Assembly (NCBI RefSeq): GCF_900111125.1
Contig: NZ_FOGE01000010.1
Coordinates: forward strand, 62,001 to 126,000
From: Sphingobium sp. YR768
Lineage (GTDB): Bacteria; Pseudomonadota; Alphaproteobacteria; Sphingomonadales; Sphingomonadaceae
Direction of reading: 5' to 3'
Length of the DNA: 64,000 nucleotides
Below the pieces are notes generated by a model that was not told the origin of the DNA, ran no database searches, and saw only the letters and a program-made list of their open reading frames with translations. Positions 24,939-33,648 of this stretch are shown one piece after another. The position numbers and the translations under genes are program-made. Every line of letters starts with the position of its first letter. The stretch's first letter is position 1.

Positions 24939-25106
24939 ATGACCCATATCGACAGTCAGATCGACCGCAGCTTTGCCGCGCTCAGCCATCGGATGAACGA
25001 TGTCGCCATGCCCGGCCGCGCGGCGGCTGCGCCCCAATCGATCGCCAGCCTGCTCGACAAGGTCAACGCCGCCAAGCTGCGCTATCAGCCCGGCGCGATG
25101 CGTTAA
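24939..25106 (+). CDS. Small hypothetical protein (55 residues)
   Basis: 55 residues from the ATG at 24939, with AAAGGGA just upstream. It is hydrophilic, with two helix-like parts (IDRSFAALSHRMNDVAM and SIASLLDKVNAAKLRYQ) and no cysteine or membrane segment. The frame fits the gap exactly and its stop overlaps the stop of the convergent permease gene, which supports a real gene. The function is unknown; a CtrA-like site precedes it. Confidence 0.6.
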   Translation: MTHIDSQIDRSFAALSHRMNDVAMPGRAAAAPQSIASLLDKVNAAKLRYQPGAMR

Positions 25107-25999
25107 CGCGCCTTCGATCGCAGGGCGATCGCCATGCCGGCAACCGCCAGCAGAGCGCCGACAATGGACAGCGCCGACCAGCGATAACCCTCCACCAGCG
25201 TAGAGATCAGCATCGCGATCACCGGGATCAGCACGCTGGTATAGGCGGCCCGCCCCGCGCCCATGCGCTGGATCAGGGTGAAATAGAGCGGGAAGGTCAC
25301 GACCGATCCGGCCAGCCCAAGCCAGCCGACCCCCAATATATAGCCGATGCGCGGATCGAATGTCGGCGGCCCGACCGTCGCCCAGGCATAGAGCGCATCC
25401 ACGCCCGCGCCGATCAGCATCGCCCAGGCCAGCACCGCCACCATCGGCAGCCGCCGGGCAATCTCCATCCCCTGCATCACATTGGCGGTGGACGCGCTCA
25501 TCAGCCCTGCGAAGGAGAAGGCCGCGCCCAGCAGCACCATGTCCGGCCGCACGGTTGCACCATGATATTCATGCAGCAGCATCAGCAATATGCCCGCCAC
25601 CGCCACCACCGATCCACCGATGAAGGCGCGACTGACGGGCTGACGAAAGATCAGGAAGGCCAGGATCGAATTGGGGATCAGCAGCATCGCATAGACGACC
25701 GCGACCAGCCCTGAAGTCAGATAATGTTCCGCCCGATAGACGAAGTTGAAATTCAGCACGAACTGCGCGACGCCCAGCAGCGCCGCATAGAGCAACCCGC
25801 TGCGCCCGATGTTGAGCGATATGCCGCGCCACCGCGCAAAGGCTGCCATGGCCACGCCGGCCAGCAGGAAGCGATAACAGACGGACCAGCTGGCGGGCAC
25901 CGACCCGATCTGGTCGCGGATCACGATCCAGGTCGAACTCCAGATCAGCGTGACCAATATGAAGGGGATGGCGACACCGCCGCCCCGGCCTTCAGCCAC
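25103..25999 (-). CDS. DMT superfamily (EamA) transporter
   Basis: 298 residues with about ten hydrophobic helices in two EamA halves; the first half starts IPFILVTLIWSSTWIVIRDQ. The GTG at 25999 overlaps the upstream threonine aldolase gene by eight bases, implying co-translation. The family exports metabolites or amino acids. Given the linked threonine aldolase, amino-acid or glycine/threonine export is a reasonable guess but not shown. Confidence 0.88.
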   Translation of the reverse strand: MAEGRGGGVAIPFILVTLIWSSTWIVIRDQIGSVPASWSVCYRFLLAGVAMAAFARWRGISLNIGRSGLLYAALLGVAQFVLNFNFVYRAEHYLTSGLVAVVYAMLLIPNSILAFLIFRQPVSRAFIGGSVVAVAGILLMLLHEYHGATVRPDMVLLGAAFSFAGLMSASTANVMQGMEIARRLPMVAVLAWAMLIGAGVDALYAWATVGPPTFDPRIGYILGVGWLGLAGSVVTFPLYFTLIQRMGAGRAAYTSVLIPVIAMLISTLVEGYRWSALSIVGALLAVAGMAIALRSKAR

Positions 26000-27011
26000 C
26001 GGTCAGGGCTTTCAGCGCCTGCGCCAGCGGCGCGACACTTGCTGCATCCTGCGCCCAGTTGGTGACGAGCCGGGCAGCGCCTTCGCCCCAATCGTAAAAG
26101 TCGAAGCCCTGCGCGCGCAGCGCTGCCGCTTCCTCCGCGCTCAGCCGCACGAACAGTTCATTGGCCTGCACCGGATGCATCAGTCGCCCGGCCGCGCCGT
26201 CCGCCAGCGCCTGCGCCGCGCCATTGGCGGCGCGGGCATTGCGCAACCACAGATCGCCCTCGATCATCGCCAATATCTGAGCGGCCAGATAGCGGCCCTT
26301 GGAAAAGAGATGGCCCGACCGCTTGCGCCAGCGCTGGGCTTCGGCGGCGCGGGCATCGGCCGCCTCGCCGAAGAAGAGCAGCGCCTCGCCGACCATCCCG
26401 CCATTCTTGACGCAGCCGAAGGACAGCGCGTCCACGCCCGCGCGCCAAGTGACATCGGCGGGCGCGCAGCCCAGATGCGCCACCGCATTGGCGAAGCGCG
26501 CGCCGTCCATATGGAAGCCCAGACCATGCGCCTTCGCCACCTCGCCCAGCGCCGCCACCTCGGCCGGCGCATAGACCAGCCCATATTCGGTGGCGTTGGT
26601 GATGCTGATCGCGCGGGCCGGCGCCTGATGCACATCGGGGCGTATAATCTTCAGCCGCTCGGTCACGATTTCGGGCGTCAGCTTGGCGCCCTCGCCCGGC
26701 AGCGGCATCAGCGTCGCACCATGGGTGAAGAAGCCCGGCGCGCCGCATTCGTCGGCGATGATATGCGCTTCCTCATGGCACAATATGCCGCCATAGGGCG
26801 GGCACAGCGTCGCCAGCGCGATGCAGTTCGCCGCCGTGCCGGTGGACACCCACAAGGCCCGCACCGGCGTTTCGAACAGGTCGGAAAAGGCCCCGTCCAA
26901 CCGCGCGCTCCATGCGTCGCCATCATAGCCATGGTCGGCATGATCGGCGGCGGCGATCGCGGCCATGACGTCAGGGCAGATCGGCGTGACATTGTCGGAG
27001 AAGAAATGCAT
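25992..27011 (-). CDS. Low-specificity threonine aldolase family (PLP, beta-eliminating lyase)
   Basis: 339 residues from the ATG at 27011 (MHFFSDNVTPICPDVMAAI); longer in-frame starts exist but the family begins FxSDN close to its N-terminus. Key regions: VSTGTAANCIAL, CHEEAHIIADECGAPGFF, HMDGARFANAVA (PLP-binding Asp and Arg), and Lys in SFGCVKNGGMVGE as Schiff-base lysine. It cleaves L-threonine or allo-threonine to glycine and acetaldehyde. It is divergent from ilvE with 158 bases between starts, and linked to a downstream DMT permease. Confidence 0.92.
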   Translation of the reverse strand: MHFFSDNVTPICPDVMAAIAAADHADHGYDGDAWSARLDGAFSDLFETPVRALWVSTGTAANCIALATLCPPYGGILCHEEAHIIADECGAPGFFTHGATLMPLPGEGAKLTPEIVTERLKIIRPDVHQAPARAISITNATEYGLVYAPAEVAALGEVAKAHGLGFHMDGARFANAVAHLGCAPADVTWRAGVDALSFGCVKNGGMVGEALLFFGEAADARAAEAQRWRKRSGHLFSKGRYLAAQILAMIEGDLWLRNARAANGAAQALADGAAGRLMHPVQANELFVRLSAEEAAALRAQGFDFYDWGEGAARLVTNWAQDAASVAPLAQALKALTGG

Positions 27012-27169
27012 CGCGCAGCGATAGCGGGGCCGCCGCAGCGCGGGAAGAGGCCAGCGCTGCCCGTCTGGCCCTTTTGCGGAAAAATGGGTCAGCATATATG
27101 ACCAATTGTTTCGGGCCGCGCTCTGTGACATAGGCGGCCCCTTCCGAGCCATTACCAAGGAGACTCACC

Positions 27170-28261
27170 ATGGCCGCCGAGCAGACGTCGCGCTTCACCG
27201 TCACCCGCAACAGCCAGGCTGTGACGGCAGACCAGCGCGCTGTATTGCTCGAAGATCCCGGTTTCGGCCGGCTCTTCACCGACCATATGGTGACCATATG
27301 CTATACCGAAGGGCAGGGCTGGCACAGCCACAAGGTGGAGCCGCGCGCGCCCTTCATGCTCGATCCGGCCTGCGCCGTGCTGCATTATGCGCAGGAAATC
27401 TTCGAAGGCATGAAGGCCTATCGGCTGGAAGATGGCAGCGTCGCCATGTTCCGCCCGGAAGAAAATGCCCGCCGCTTCGCCGAATCGGCCGAGCGCATGG
27501 CGATGCCGGCGATCCCGCAGGATCTGTTCCTGGAAGCGGTCGAGCAACTGGTGAAGATCGATGCCGACTGGATTCCGACCGGTGAAGGCAGCCTCTATCT
27601 GCGCCCCTTCCTGTTCGCCAGCGAAGCGTTTCTGGGCGTCCGCCCGTCGAACGAATATATCTTCTGCGTCATTGCCTCGCCCGCCGGCGCCTATTTCAAG
27701 GGCGGGAAGAAGGCCGTGACCCTGTGGGTGTCGGAACATTTCACCCGCGCCGCGCGCGGCGGCACCGGTGCGGCCAAGTGCGGCGGCAACTATGCCGCTT
27801 CGCTGGTCGCGCAGAAGGAAGCGATCAAGCATGGCTGCGATCAGGTCGTCTTTCTCGACGCCGCCGAAAATAAGTGGGTCGAGGAACTGGGCGGCATGAA
27901 CGTCTTCTTCGTCATGGATGACGGATCGATCGTCACGCCGCCGCTGACCGGCACGATCCTGCCCGGCATCACCCGCAATTCGATCATCTCGCTGGCCCGC
28001 GCCAAGGGCCATGATGTGCGCGAGGAGCCCTACAGCTTCGCCCAGTGGCGCGCCGACGCCGCCAGCGGCAAGCTGCGCGAAGCCTTCGCCTGCGGCACCG
28101 CCGCAGTCGTCACGGCAATCGGCACGGTCAAGAGCACGGATGGCGACTTCACCATCGGCAATGGCGACGGCGGTCTGGTGACGGAAACGCTCCGCGCCGA
28201 ACTGACCGGCATCCAGCGCGGCGTGGTCGCCGATCCCGCCGGCTGGGTCCGCACGCTGTAA
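27170..28261 (+). CDS. ilvE: Branched-chain amino acid aminotransferase
   Basis: 363 residues after a clear AAGGAG site. Class II BCAT features: [47 protein letters not shown] (PLP lysine region), [13 protein letters not shown] and [11 protein letters not shown]. It catalyses the last step in leucine, isoleucine and valine synthesis with glutamate as amino donor. The length is typical of the long BCAT subgroup. It stands alone, followed by an inverted repeat. Confidence 0.95.
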   Translation: MAAEQTSRFTVTRNSQAVTADQRAVLLEDPGFGRLFTDHMVTICYTEGQGWHSHKVEPRAPFMLDPACAVLHYAQEIFEGMKAYRLEDGSVAMFRPEENARRFAESAERMAMPAIPQDLFLEAVEQLVKIDADWIPTGEGSLYLRPFLFASEAFLGVRPSNEYIFCVIASPAGAYFKGGKKAVTLWVSEHFTRAARGGTGAAKCGGNYAASLVAQKEAIKHGCDQVVFLDAAENKWVEELGGMNVFFVMDDGSIVTPPLTGTILPGITRNSIISLARAKGHDVREEPYSFAQWRADAASGKLREAFACGTAAVVTAIGTVKSTDGDFTIGNGDGGLVTETLRAELTGIQRGVVADPAGWVRTL

Positions 28262-28276
28262 TCGAAGCGGTCAAAC

Positions 28277-28350
28277 ACCACCTCCGTTCGCCCTGAGCTT
28301 GTCGAAGGGCGCGCGCGGGCTTCGACAGGCCCTGCCCGAACGGAGGTGGT
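28277..28350. repeat. Intergenic inverted repeat (CCTGAGCTTGTCGAAGG family)
   Basis: About 34-base arms (28277-28310 and 28317-28350) with mismatches; flanks CCACCTCCGTTCG/CGAACGGAGGTGG pair perfectly. It lies between ilvE and the ubiH-type gene. Confidence 0.85.
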
Positions 28351-28398
28351 AGAAGCTCTTACTTCCCAATCCCTTCCCAAGCGCCTAGACACGCCTTC

Positions 28399-29607
28399 AT
28401 GGAACGCTTCGATGTCGTGATTTTGGGTGGCGGGCTGGTTGGCCTTACCCTGGCTATCGCTCTTTCCGGCCATGGCGTGCGCTGCGCCGTGATCGATCCG
28501 GCCGATCCGGTCGCCACCACCGCCGCCGGTTTCGATGGCCGCGTGTCGGCCATCAGCTCGACCAGCTTCGCCATGATGAACGCGATTGGCGTCGGCAAGC
28601 ATCTGGCGGGCAAGGGCTGCCCCATCGACCGCATCTGGGTCAGCGACGGGCTGGAGCCGGGCGCGCTCGATTTCGTGCCGGATGAGGATGACGGCGTGAT
28701 GGGGACGATGGTCCCCAATCGCGACCTGCGCATCGCGCTGGCGCAGACGGCGGCAGAAGCAAAGAATCTCACCCTGTTCCAGCCCGACCGCGCGGTGCAT
28801 GTGGACCGCAATGCCGATGGCGTGTCGCTGACGCTGGCGAGCGGCGCGACGATCGAAGCCGCGCTGCTGGTCGCGGCGGAAGGGCGCAACAGCCCCACGC
28901 GCGAAGCGGCGGGCATCAACACGACGCGCTGGCAATATAAGCATACCGCCATGGTGACGGCGATCGACCATGAAGTGCCGCACGCCAACACCGCCTATGA
29001 AATCTTCTATGTCGGCGGTCCCTTCGCGCTGCTGCCGATGCTGCCGGGCACTCGCTCCGCCGTCGTATGGACCGTGCCGACCGAGCAGGCGCCCGCGATG
29101 ATGAAGCTGTCCGAACGCGCCTGGCTGGCCGAAGCGCAGAAGCGGATCGGCGGTTTCCTCGGCGAGATCAGTCTGGCCGGCCCGCGTTCCTCCTATCCGC
29201 TGGGCTTCCACCATGCCGCGCGCATCACCGACACGCGCCTCGCGCTGGTGGGGGACAGCGCCCACGCCATCCATCCGATCGCGGGGCAGGGGGTCAATCT
29301 GGGTTTCCGCGACGTCGCCGCGCTGGTGGAAGTGCTGGTGGAAGGCATGCGCCTCGGCCTCGATCCGGGCGATGCGCAACTGCTCGCCCGCTATCAGCGC
29401 TGGCGCGGCCTCGACACGATGATGACCAGCGTGGCGATGGATGGCCTCGTCCGTCTGTTCGACATACCGGGCAAGATCCCATCGCTGGTCCGTCGCGCGG
29501 GACTGGCAGCGGTGCAGCGCAGCGGCATGCTCAAGAACCGCTTCATGGCCGAAGCCCGCGGTCAGTCCGGCGCATTGCCAAGGCTGCTCACGGGCGAGAT
29601 GGTGTAG
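28399..29607 (+). CDS. UbiH/UbiF/VisC family FAD-dependent hydroxylase
   Basis: 402 residues. Rossmann FAD motif VILGGGLVGLTLAIALSG at the N-terminus, a DG-type motif, and the second FAD motif GDSAHAIHPIAGQGVNLGFR near residue 285. The family hydroxylates ubiquinone rings. Sphingomonads often have one or more such enzymes, and which ring position this one acts on cannot be read. It may be membrane-associated with the Ubi complex. Confidence 0.9.
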   Translation: MERFDVVILGGGLVGLTLAIALSGHGVRCAVIDPADPVATTAAGFDGRVSAISSTSFAMMNAIGVGKHLAGKGCPIDRIWVSDGLEPGALDFVPDEDDGVMGTMVPNRDLRIALAQTAAEAKNLTLFQPDRAVHVDRNADGVSLTLASGATIEAALLVAAEGRNSPTREAAGINTTRWQYKHTAMVTAIDHEVPHANTAYEIFYVGGPFALLPMLPGTRSAVVWTVPTEQAPAMMKLSERAWLAEAQKRIGGFLGEISLAGPRSSYPLGFHHAARITDTRLALVGDSAHAIHPIAGQGVNLGFRDVAALVEVLVEGMRLGLDPGDAQLLARYQRWRGLDTMMTSVAMDGLVRLFDIPGKIPSLVRRAGLAAVQRSGMLKNRFMAEARGQSGALPRLLTGEMV

Positions 29608-29713
29608 TGCGGTAATACCCGCTGTTACCAATGCGCCTGGCTTGGTTCCCACGCCACCACATGCTTATCTCCTCCTCGCGGCAATGAAGCCGTGTATCAA
29701 TGAAGGAGTACGC

Positions 29714-29806
29714 ATGACATTTGCAGATGCGTGCATCGCCCTTGGGGTGATGATTGCCTTTGCGACCTTGGTCCTCAAGATCGTGGAGGTTTCGCGCTCC
29801 GAATAA
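29714..29806 (+). CDS. 30-residue hydrophobic peptide, holin-like-toxin type
   Basis: A very good ribosome site (GAAGGAG, 7 bases before ATG) leads a 30-codon frame: MTFADACIALGVMIAFATLV, then LKIVEVSRSE. It has one short membrane helix and a charged tail, the layout of small putative holin-like toxins (Hol-Tox family, known mostly from Firmicutes) and other type I toxin-like peptides. Two GC-rich hairpins follow the stop. The resemblance is from memory; function is unproven. Confidence 0.62.
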   Translation: MTFADACIALGVMIAFATLVLKIVEVSRSE

Positions 29807-29820
29807 GGTGTGCGACGGAC

Positions 29821-29883
29821 AAGGGGCGGGCGGCAACTCGCCCCTTGGACGAGTGAACCCCCGCCACGGCAATGACGGGGGTT
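29821..29883 (+). other. Two GC-rich hairpins after the micro-ORF
   Basis: Hairpin 1 is AAGGGGCG-N10-CGCCCCTT (29821-29846); hairpin 2 is AACCCCCG-N12-CGGGGGTT (29856-29883). Neither is followed by a T-run, so they are not ideal terminators. They may stabilise the mRNA or take part in antisense pairing. Downstream, ATGACATTTGCA recurs at 29904, repeating the first four codons of the micro-ORF. Confidence 0.6.
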
Positions 29884-29957
29884 CTGGTATCAAGGGATGA
29901 CCCATGACATTTGCATTTATCCGTATAAGATAAAATTGCTAAAAATTCAAGTCGGCG

Positions 29958-30470
29958 TCACAGCATCCGCCGCAGCACATCGTCCTTCAGCATGAAATGA
30001 TGGCGCAGCGCAGCGCCCACATGCAGCAGGATCAGCGCGACCCACAGCCAGGGCAGCAATTCATGCGCGCCACGGGAGAGGCCGACGATCGCGTCCCCCT
30101 TCGCCACGCCAAATTTTGGCACGTCGAACAGGAAGAACCAGTTGAGCGGACGCGGCCCGGCCGACGACATGATCCATCCCGACAGCGGCAGGATCAGCAT
30201 CAGCGCATAGAAAATGAAATGCGTCGCATGGGCGGCGCCCTTTTCCCACAGCGGCATCGCGGCGGGCAACGCCGGCGCGCGATGGGTCAGCCGCCAGATG
30301 ATCCGCAACAGGGTCAGCACCAGCACGGTCAGGCCGATCGACTTGTGCACGGGCATGACGGCCCAGTCCTTGGGCAGCGCCTCATGCGCGAAGCCGAAGA
30401 AGAGATTGCCCACTATCAGGACGGCGATGATCCAGTGCAGGGCACGGGCAACGGAGGTATAACGGGCCAT
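29958..30470 (-). CDS. Cytochrome b561 family protein
   Basis: 170 residues with four membrane helices and a good AAGGAG site. Heme-ligand-type histidines: RALHWIIAVL in helix 1, PVHKSIGLTVL in helix 2, HATHFIFYALM in helix 3 and VALILLHVGAALRHHF in helix 4. It is a di-heme b-type cytochrome of the inner membrane, likely passing electrons from ubiquinol to an acceptor such as superoxide or a periplasmic partner. It lies upstream of acsA on the same strand with 95 bases between them. Confidence 0.92.
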   Translation of the reverse strand: MARYTSVARALHWIIAVLIVGNLFFGFAHEALPKDWAVMPVHKSIGLTVLVLTLLRIIWRLTHRAPALPAAMPLWEKGAAHATHFIFYALMLILPLSGWIMSSAGPRPLNWFFLFDVPKFGVAKGDAIVGLSRGAHELLPWLWVALILLHVGAALRHHFMLKDDVLRRML

Positions 30471-30565
30471 GGGCTGCTCCTTTTGGGATGTCGGCCAAAG
30501 CCATGACCATCCTACCCGATGCCCATGGCCTCACTCAGTTATGGACCGCCCGCTGGGACGGCCCG

Positions 30566-32509
30566 TCAACCCTGACGATTGGCGACCAGATTGTCCACCA
30601 CTGACGGGTCGGCCAAAGTGCTGGTGTCGCCCAGCGCCTGCGCCGACACCTCGCCCTCGGCAATCTTGCGCAGGATGCGGCGCATGATCTTGCCCGACCG
30701 TGTCTTGGGCAGGCCCGGCGCGAACTGGATCGCGTCCGGCGTGGCGATCGGCCCGATTTCGGTCCGCACCCATTGCACCAAAGTCTTGCGCAGCGCGTCG
30801 TTCGCTTCCTCGCCGCTGTTCAGCGTGACATAGGCATAGATGCCCTGTCCCTTGATATCATGGGGGAAGCCGACCACCGCTGCCTCGGCGACGCTTTCAT
30901 GCAGCACCAGCGCGCTTTCGACCTCGGCCGTGCCCATGCGATGGCCCGACACGTTGATGACGTCATCGACCCGGCCGGTGATCCAGTAATAGCCGTCCGC
31001 ATCGCGCCGTGCGCCGTCGCCGGTGGTATATTTGCCGGGGAAAGTGCTGAAATAGGTCTGGAAGAAACGCTCATGATCGCCCCACACGGTGCGCATCTGT
31101 CCCGGCCAGCTTTGCGCGATGACCAGATTGCCCTCGGTCGCGCCCTCCAGAACCTTGCCCTCGCCATCCAGTATCTGCGGCACCACGCCGGGCATGGGGA
31201 AGGTCGCCGAACCCGGCTTCAGGTCGGTGGCGCCCGGCGTCGGCGCGATCATTGCGCCGCCCGTCTCGGTCTGCCACCAGGTGTCGATGATCGGACAACG
31301 ATCTTCGCCCACGACATGGTGATACCAGCGCCAGGCTTCCGGGTTGATCGGTTCGCCCACCGTACCCAGCACCCGCAGCGACTTGCGGCTGGTGGAATGC
31401 ACAAAGTCGTCGCCCTCCTTCATCAGCGCGCGCAGCGCCGTGGGGGCGGTGAAGATGGTCTGCACCTGATGCCGGTCGACCACCTGCCAGATGCGCGCCG
31501 GCGTCGGATAATTGGGCACGCCTTCATACATCAGCGTGGTCGCGCCATTGGCCAGCGGCCCATAGACGATATAGCTGTGCCCCGTGACCCAGCCGATATC
31601 GGCCGCGCACCAATAGATGTCGCCGGGCCGATAATCGAAGCACATCTCATGCGTCAGGCTGGCCCAGAGCAGATAGCCGCCCGTCGTATGCAGCACGCCC
31701 TTGGGCTTGCCGGTGGAACCGGACGTATAGAGGATGAACAGCGGATCTTCCGCCTGCATCGGCTCGGGCGGGCAGTCGGCGGACATGGTCGCGGCTTTCT
31801 CATGCAGCCACAGGTCGCGGCCATCCTGCATCCGGATCGCGCCGCCCGTGGCCTTGACCACGATGACCTTCCTGACGCTGGGGCATTCCTTCAGCGCGGC
31901 GTCGACATTGGCCTTCAGCGGCACGCTCTTGCCCGCGCGGCGGCCTTCGTCGGCGGTGATGACGATGTTGGAATCGCAATCGATGATGCGGCCCGCCAGC
32001 GCTTCGGGCGAAAAGCCGCCGAAGACGACGCTGTGGATCGCGCCGATCCGCGCGCAGGCGAGCAGGGCAAAGGCCGCTTCCGGGATCATCGGCAGATAGA
32101 GGGTGATGCGGTCGCCCTTCTTGGCGCCCGCTTCCTTCAGCACATTGGCAAAGCGGCACACTTCTTCATGCAGTTGCGCATAGCTGTAGCGGCGCGGCTC
32201 CGCATCGGGCGAATCGGGTTCCCACAGGATTGCCGTCTGGTCGGCCCGCTCCGCCAGATGCCGGTCGACGCAATTGGCGCTGACGTTCAATATGCCGTCG
32301 GCAAACCATTTCACGCCGAAATCGGCTTCGTGGAAGCTGCTTTCATTGGCTTTCGTCGGCGCGCTGATCCAGTCCAGCCGCTGCGCCTTCTCCAGCCAAT
32401 AGGCATCGGCATCGTCGATGGAGCGCGCATAATCGGCCTCGCGCGCGGCCCGGTCCATCAATGCTCCCTTGGCCCAGCTTTCGGGCACCGGGAAGAAATC
32501 GTCAGACAT
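30566..32509 (-). CDS. acs: Acetyl-CoA synthetase
   Basis: 647 residues from the ATG at 32509 with AAGGA nearby. AMP-binding motif [18 protein letters not shown], the acetate-pocket Trp region [15 protein letters not shown], the hinge [18 protein letters not shown] and the C-terminal [15 protein letters not shown], whose lysine is the usual acetylation site. It makes acetyl-CoA from acetate via acetyl-AMP. Length and motif order match Acs rather than shorter acyl-CoA ligases. Confidence 0.97.
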   Translation of the reverse strand: MSDDFFPVPESWAKGALMDRAAREADYARSIDDADAYWLEKAQRLDWISAPTKANESSFHEADFGVKWFADGILNVSANCVDRHLAERADQTAILWEPDSPDAEPRRYSYAQLHEEVCRFANVLKEAGAKKGDRITLYLPMIPEAAFALLACARIGAIHSVVFGGFSPEALAGRIIDCDSNIVITADEGRRAGKSVPLKANVDAALKECPSVRKVIVVKATGGAIRMQDGRDLWLHEKAATMSADCPPEPMQAEDPLFILYTSGSTGKPKGVLHTTGGYLLWASLTHEMCFDYRPGDIYWCAADIGWVTGHSYIVYGPLANGATTLMYEGVPNYPTPARIWQVVDRHQVQTIFTAPTALRALMKEGDDFVHSTSRKSLRVLGTVGEPINPEAWRWYHHVVGEDRCPIIDTWWQTETGGAMIAPTPGATDLKPGSATFPMPGVVPQILDGEGKVLEGATEGNLVIAQSWPGQMRTVWGDHERFFQTYFSTFPGKYTTGDGARRDADGYYWITGRVDDVINVSGHRMGTAEVESALVLHESVAEAAVVGFPHDIKGQGIYAYVTLNSGEEANDALRKTLVQWVRTEIGPIATPDAIQFAPGLPKTRSGKIMRRILRKIAEGEVSAQALGDTSTLADPSVVDNLVANRQG

Positions 32510-32693
32510 CAAGCATCCTTTCCATCGCGAAACCATTATTGCGGTCACTTCTATCGCCTTGATAGCAGGATCGAAAGGCAGGACCATGCCCTTTGCCGCC
32601 ATCCTTTTGGCCAATATTGCCATGCAGCATGATCATCGTCGGGGCATTTTGCCGCTTCCCCCAATGCGCGGGCGCGCCTAACAGGGATCGCCT

Positions 32694-33365
32694 ATGTGGT
32701 TGCTTTACCAATTCCCGCTCTGCCCCTTTTCGCGCAAGGTCCGGCTTCTCCTTGGGGAGAAGGGGATCGGCTATGATCTGGTGCGCGAATCGCCCTGGGC
32801 GATGCGCGACGAATTTCTCGATCTCAATCCCGCCGGGCTGACCCCGGTGATGGCGGACGAGGAACGCGGCGTCACCCTGATCGACAGTCAGGCGATCTGC
32901 GAATATTTTGAGGAGACGGTGGAGAAAGTCCCGCTCGTCTCCGGCACGGCGGCAGGCCGGGCGGAAGTGCGACGGCTGACCGCCTTTTTCGACCAGAGCT
33001 TTTATGGCGATGTGGTCGGCCCGTTGCTGCACGAACGGATGAAGAAGCGGCTGATCGAACGGGCGCCGCCGGACGCGCGCGTGCTGCGCGAAGCGATGAA
33101 GCGCGCCAATGTCCATATGGACTATATGGATTATCTGCTCGACCATCGCAGCTGGATGGCGGGCGGGACGCTCAGCCTGGCCGATATCGCGGCGGCGGCG
33201 CATCTGTCGGTGGCGGATTATCTGGGCGGGATCGACTGGGCCGGGCATGAACCGGTCAAGCGCTGGTATGCCGGCTTCAAGTCGCGGCCATCCTTCCGCC
33301 CGCTCCTGTCGGAACGGATGGAAATCATCACCCCGCCGCCCCATTATGAAAAGCCCGATTTCTAG
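32694..33365 (+). CDS. Glutathione S-transferase family protein
   Basis: 223 residues. Thioredoxin-like N-terminal domain with LCPFSRKVRLLLGEKG (catalytic Cys or Ser region), DEFLDLNPAGLTPVM and IDSQAICEYFEE; helical C-terminal domain with GGTLSLADIAAAAHLSVADY. It uses glutathione on an unknown electrophile or acts as a reductase. It is divergent from acs. It resembles omega/beta-like bacterial GSTs and the substrate is unknown. Confidence 0.9.
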   Translation: MWLLYQFPLCPFSRKVRLLLGEKGIGYDLVRESPWAMRDEFLDLNPAGLTPVMADEERGVTLIDSQAICEYFEETVEKVPLVSGTAAGRAEVRRLTAFFDQSFYGDVVGPLLHERMKKRLIERAPPDARVLREAMKRANVHMDYMDYLLDHRSWMAGGTLSLADIAAAAHLSVADYLGGIDWAGHEPVKRWYAGFKSRPSFRPLLSERMEIITPPPHYEKPDF

Positions 33366-33396
33366 AGTATCGAGCGTTAAATTGGGATCACCAATC

Positions 33397-33461
33397 TCCG
33401 TTCGTCCTGAGCCTGTCGAAGGACGTTGCGCGCGTCCTTCGACAGGTTCGGGACGAACGGA
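33397..33461. repeat. Intergenic inverted repeat (CCTGAGCCTGTCGAAGG family)
   Basis: 29-base arms at 33397-33425 and 33433-33461, nearly perfect, with a short GC loop. It follows the GST gene by 31 bases. Confidence 0.87.
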
Positions 33462-33471
33462 TCATATTAGG

Positions 33472-33610
33472 GCCGATCGACATTCAGATGATGACGGAGC
33501 GAAAATGGTGGATTTTCGCGACCCGGAGCGCAGCGTACTAAAAGTACGTGAGCACCGGAAGCGCGGAAAGCCGCCATTTGCAGCCCGTCAGGGCTGAATG
33601 TCGATTGGGC
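33472..33610. repeat. Second, longer structured element between GST and GGDEF genes
   Basis: About 139 bases. Outer arms CGACATTCAG/CTGAATGTCG (33478-33487 and 33594-33603) enclose a long imperfect hairpin running from AAAATGGTGG to CCGCCATTT, with a central CGTACT-AAA-AGTACG. It has no similarity to the 33397 repeat beside it. It does not code for a plausible protein; its type is unknown. Confidence 0.65.
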
Positions 33611-33648
33611 CTAGAAGCGCGCTGCGATAAACGTGCATGCGAAGGCCG

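Noticed and set aside
29904..29933. Nine-codon frame starting with the same first codons as the micro-ORF
   Set aside because: Too short and without a helix; treated as a decayed or chance duplicate of the start region.
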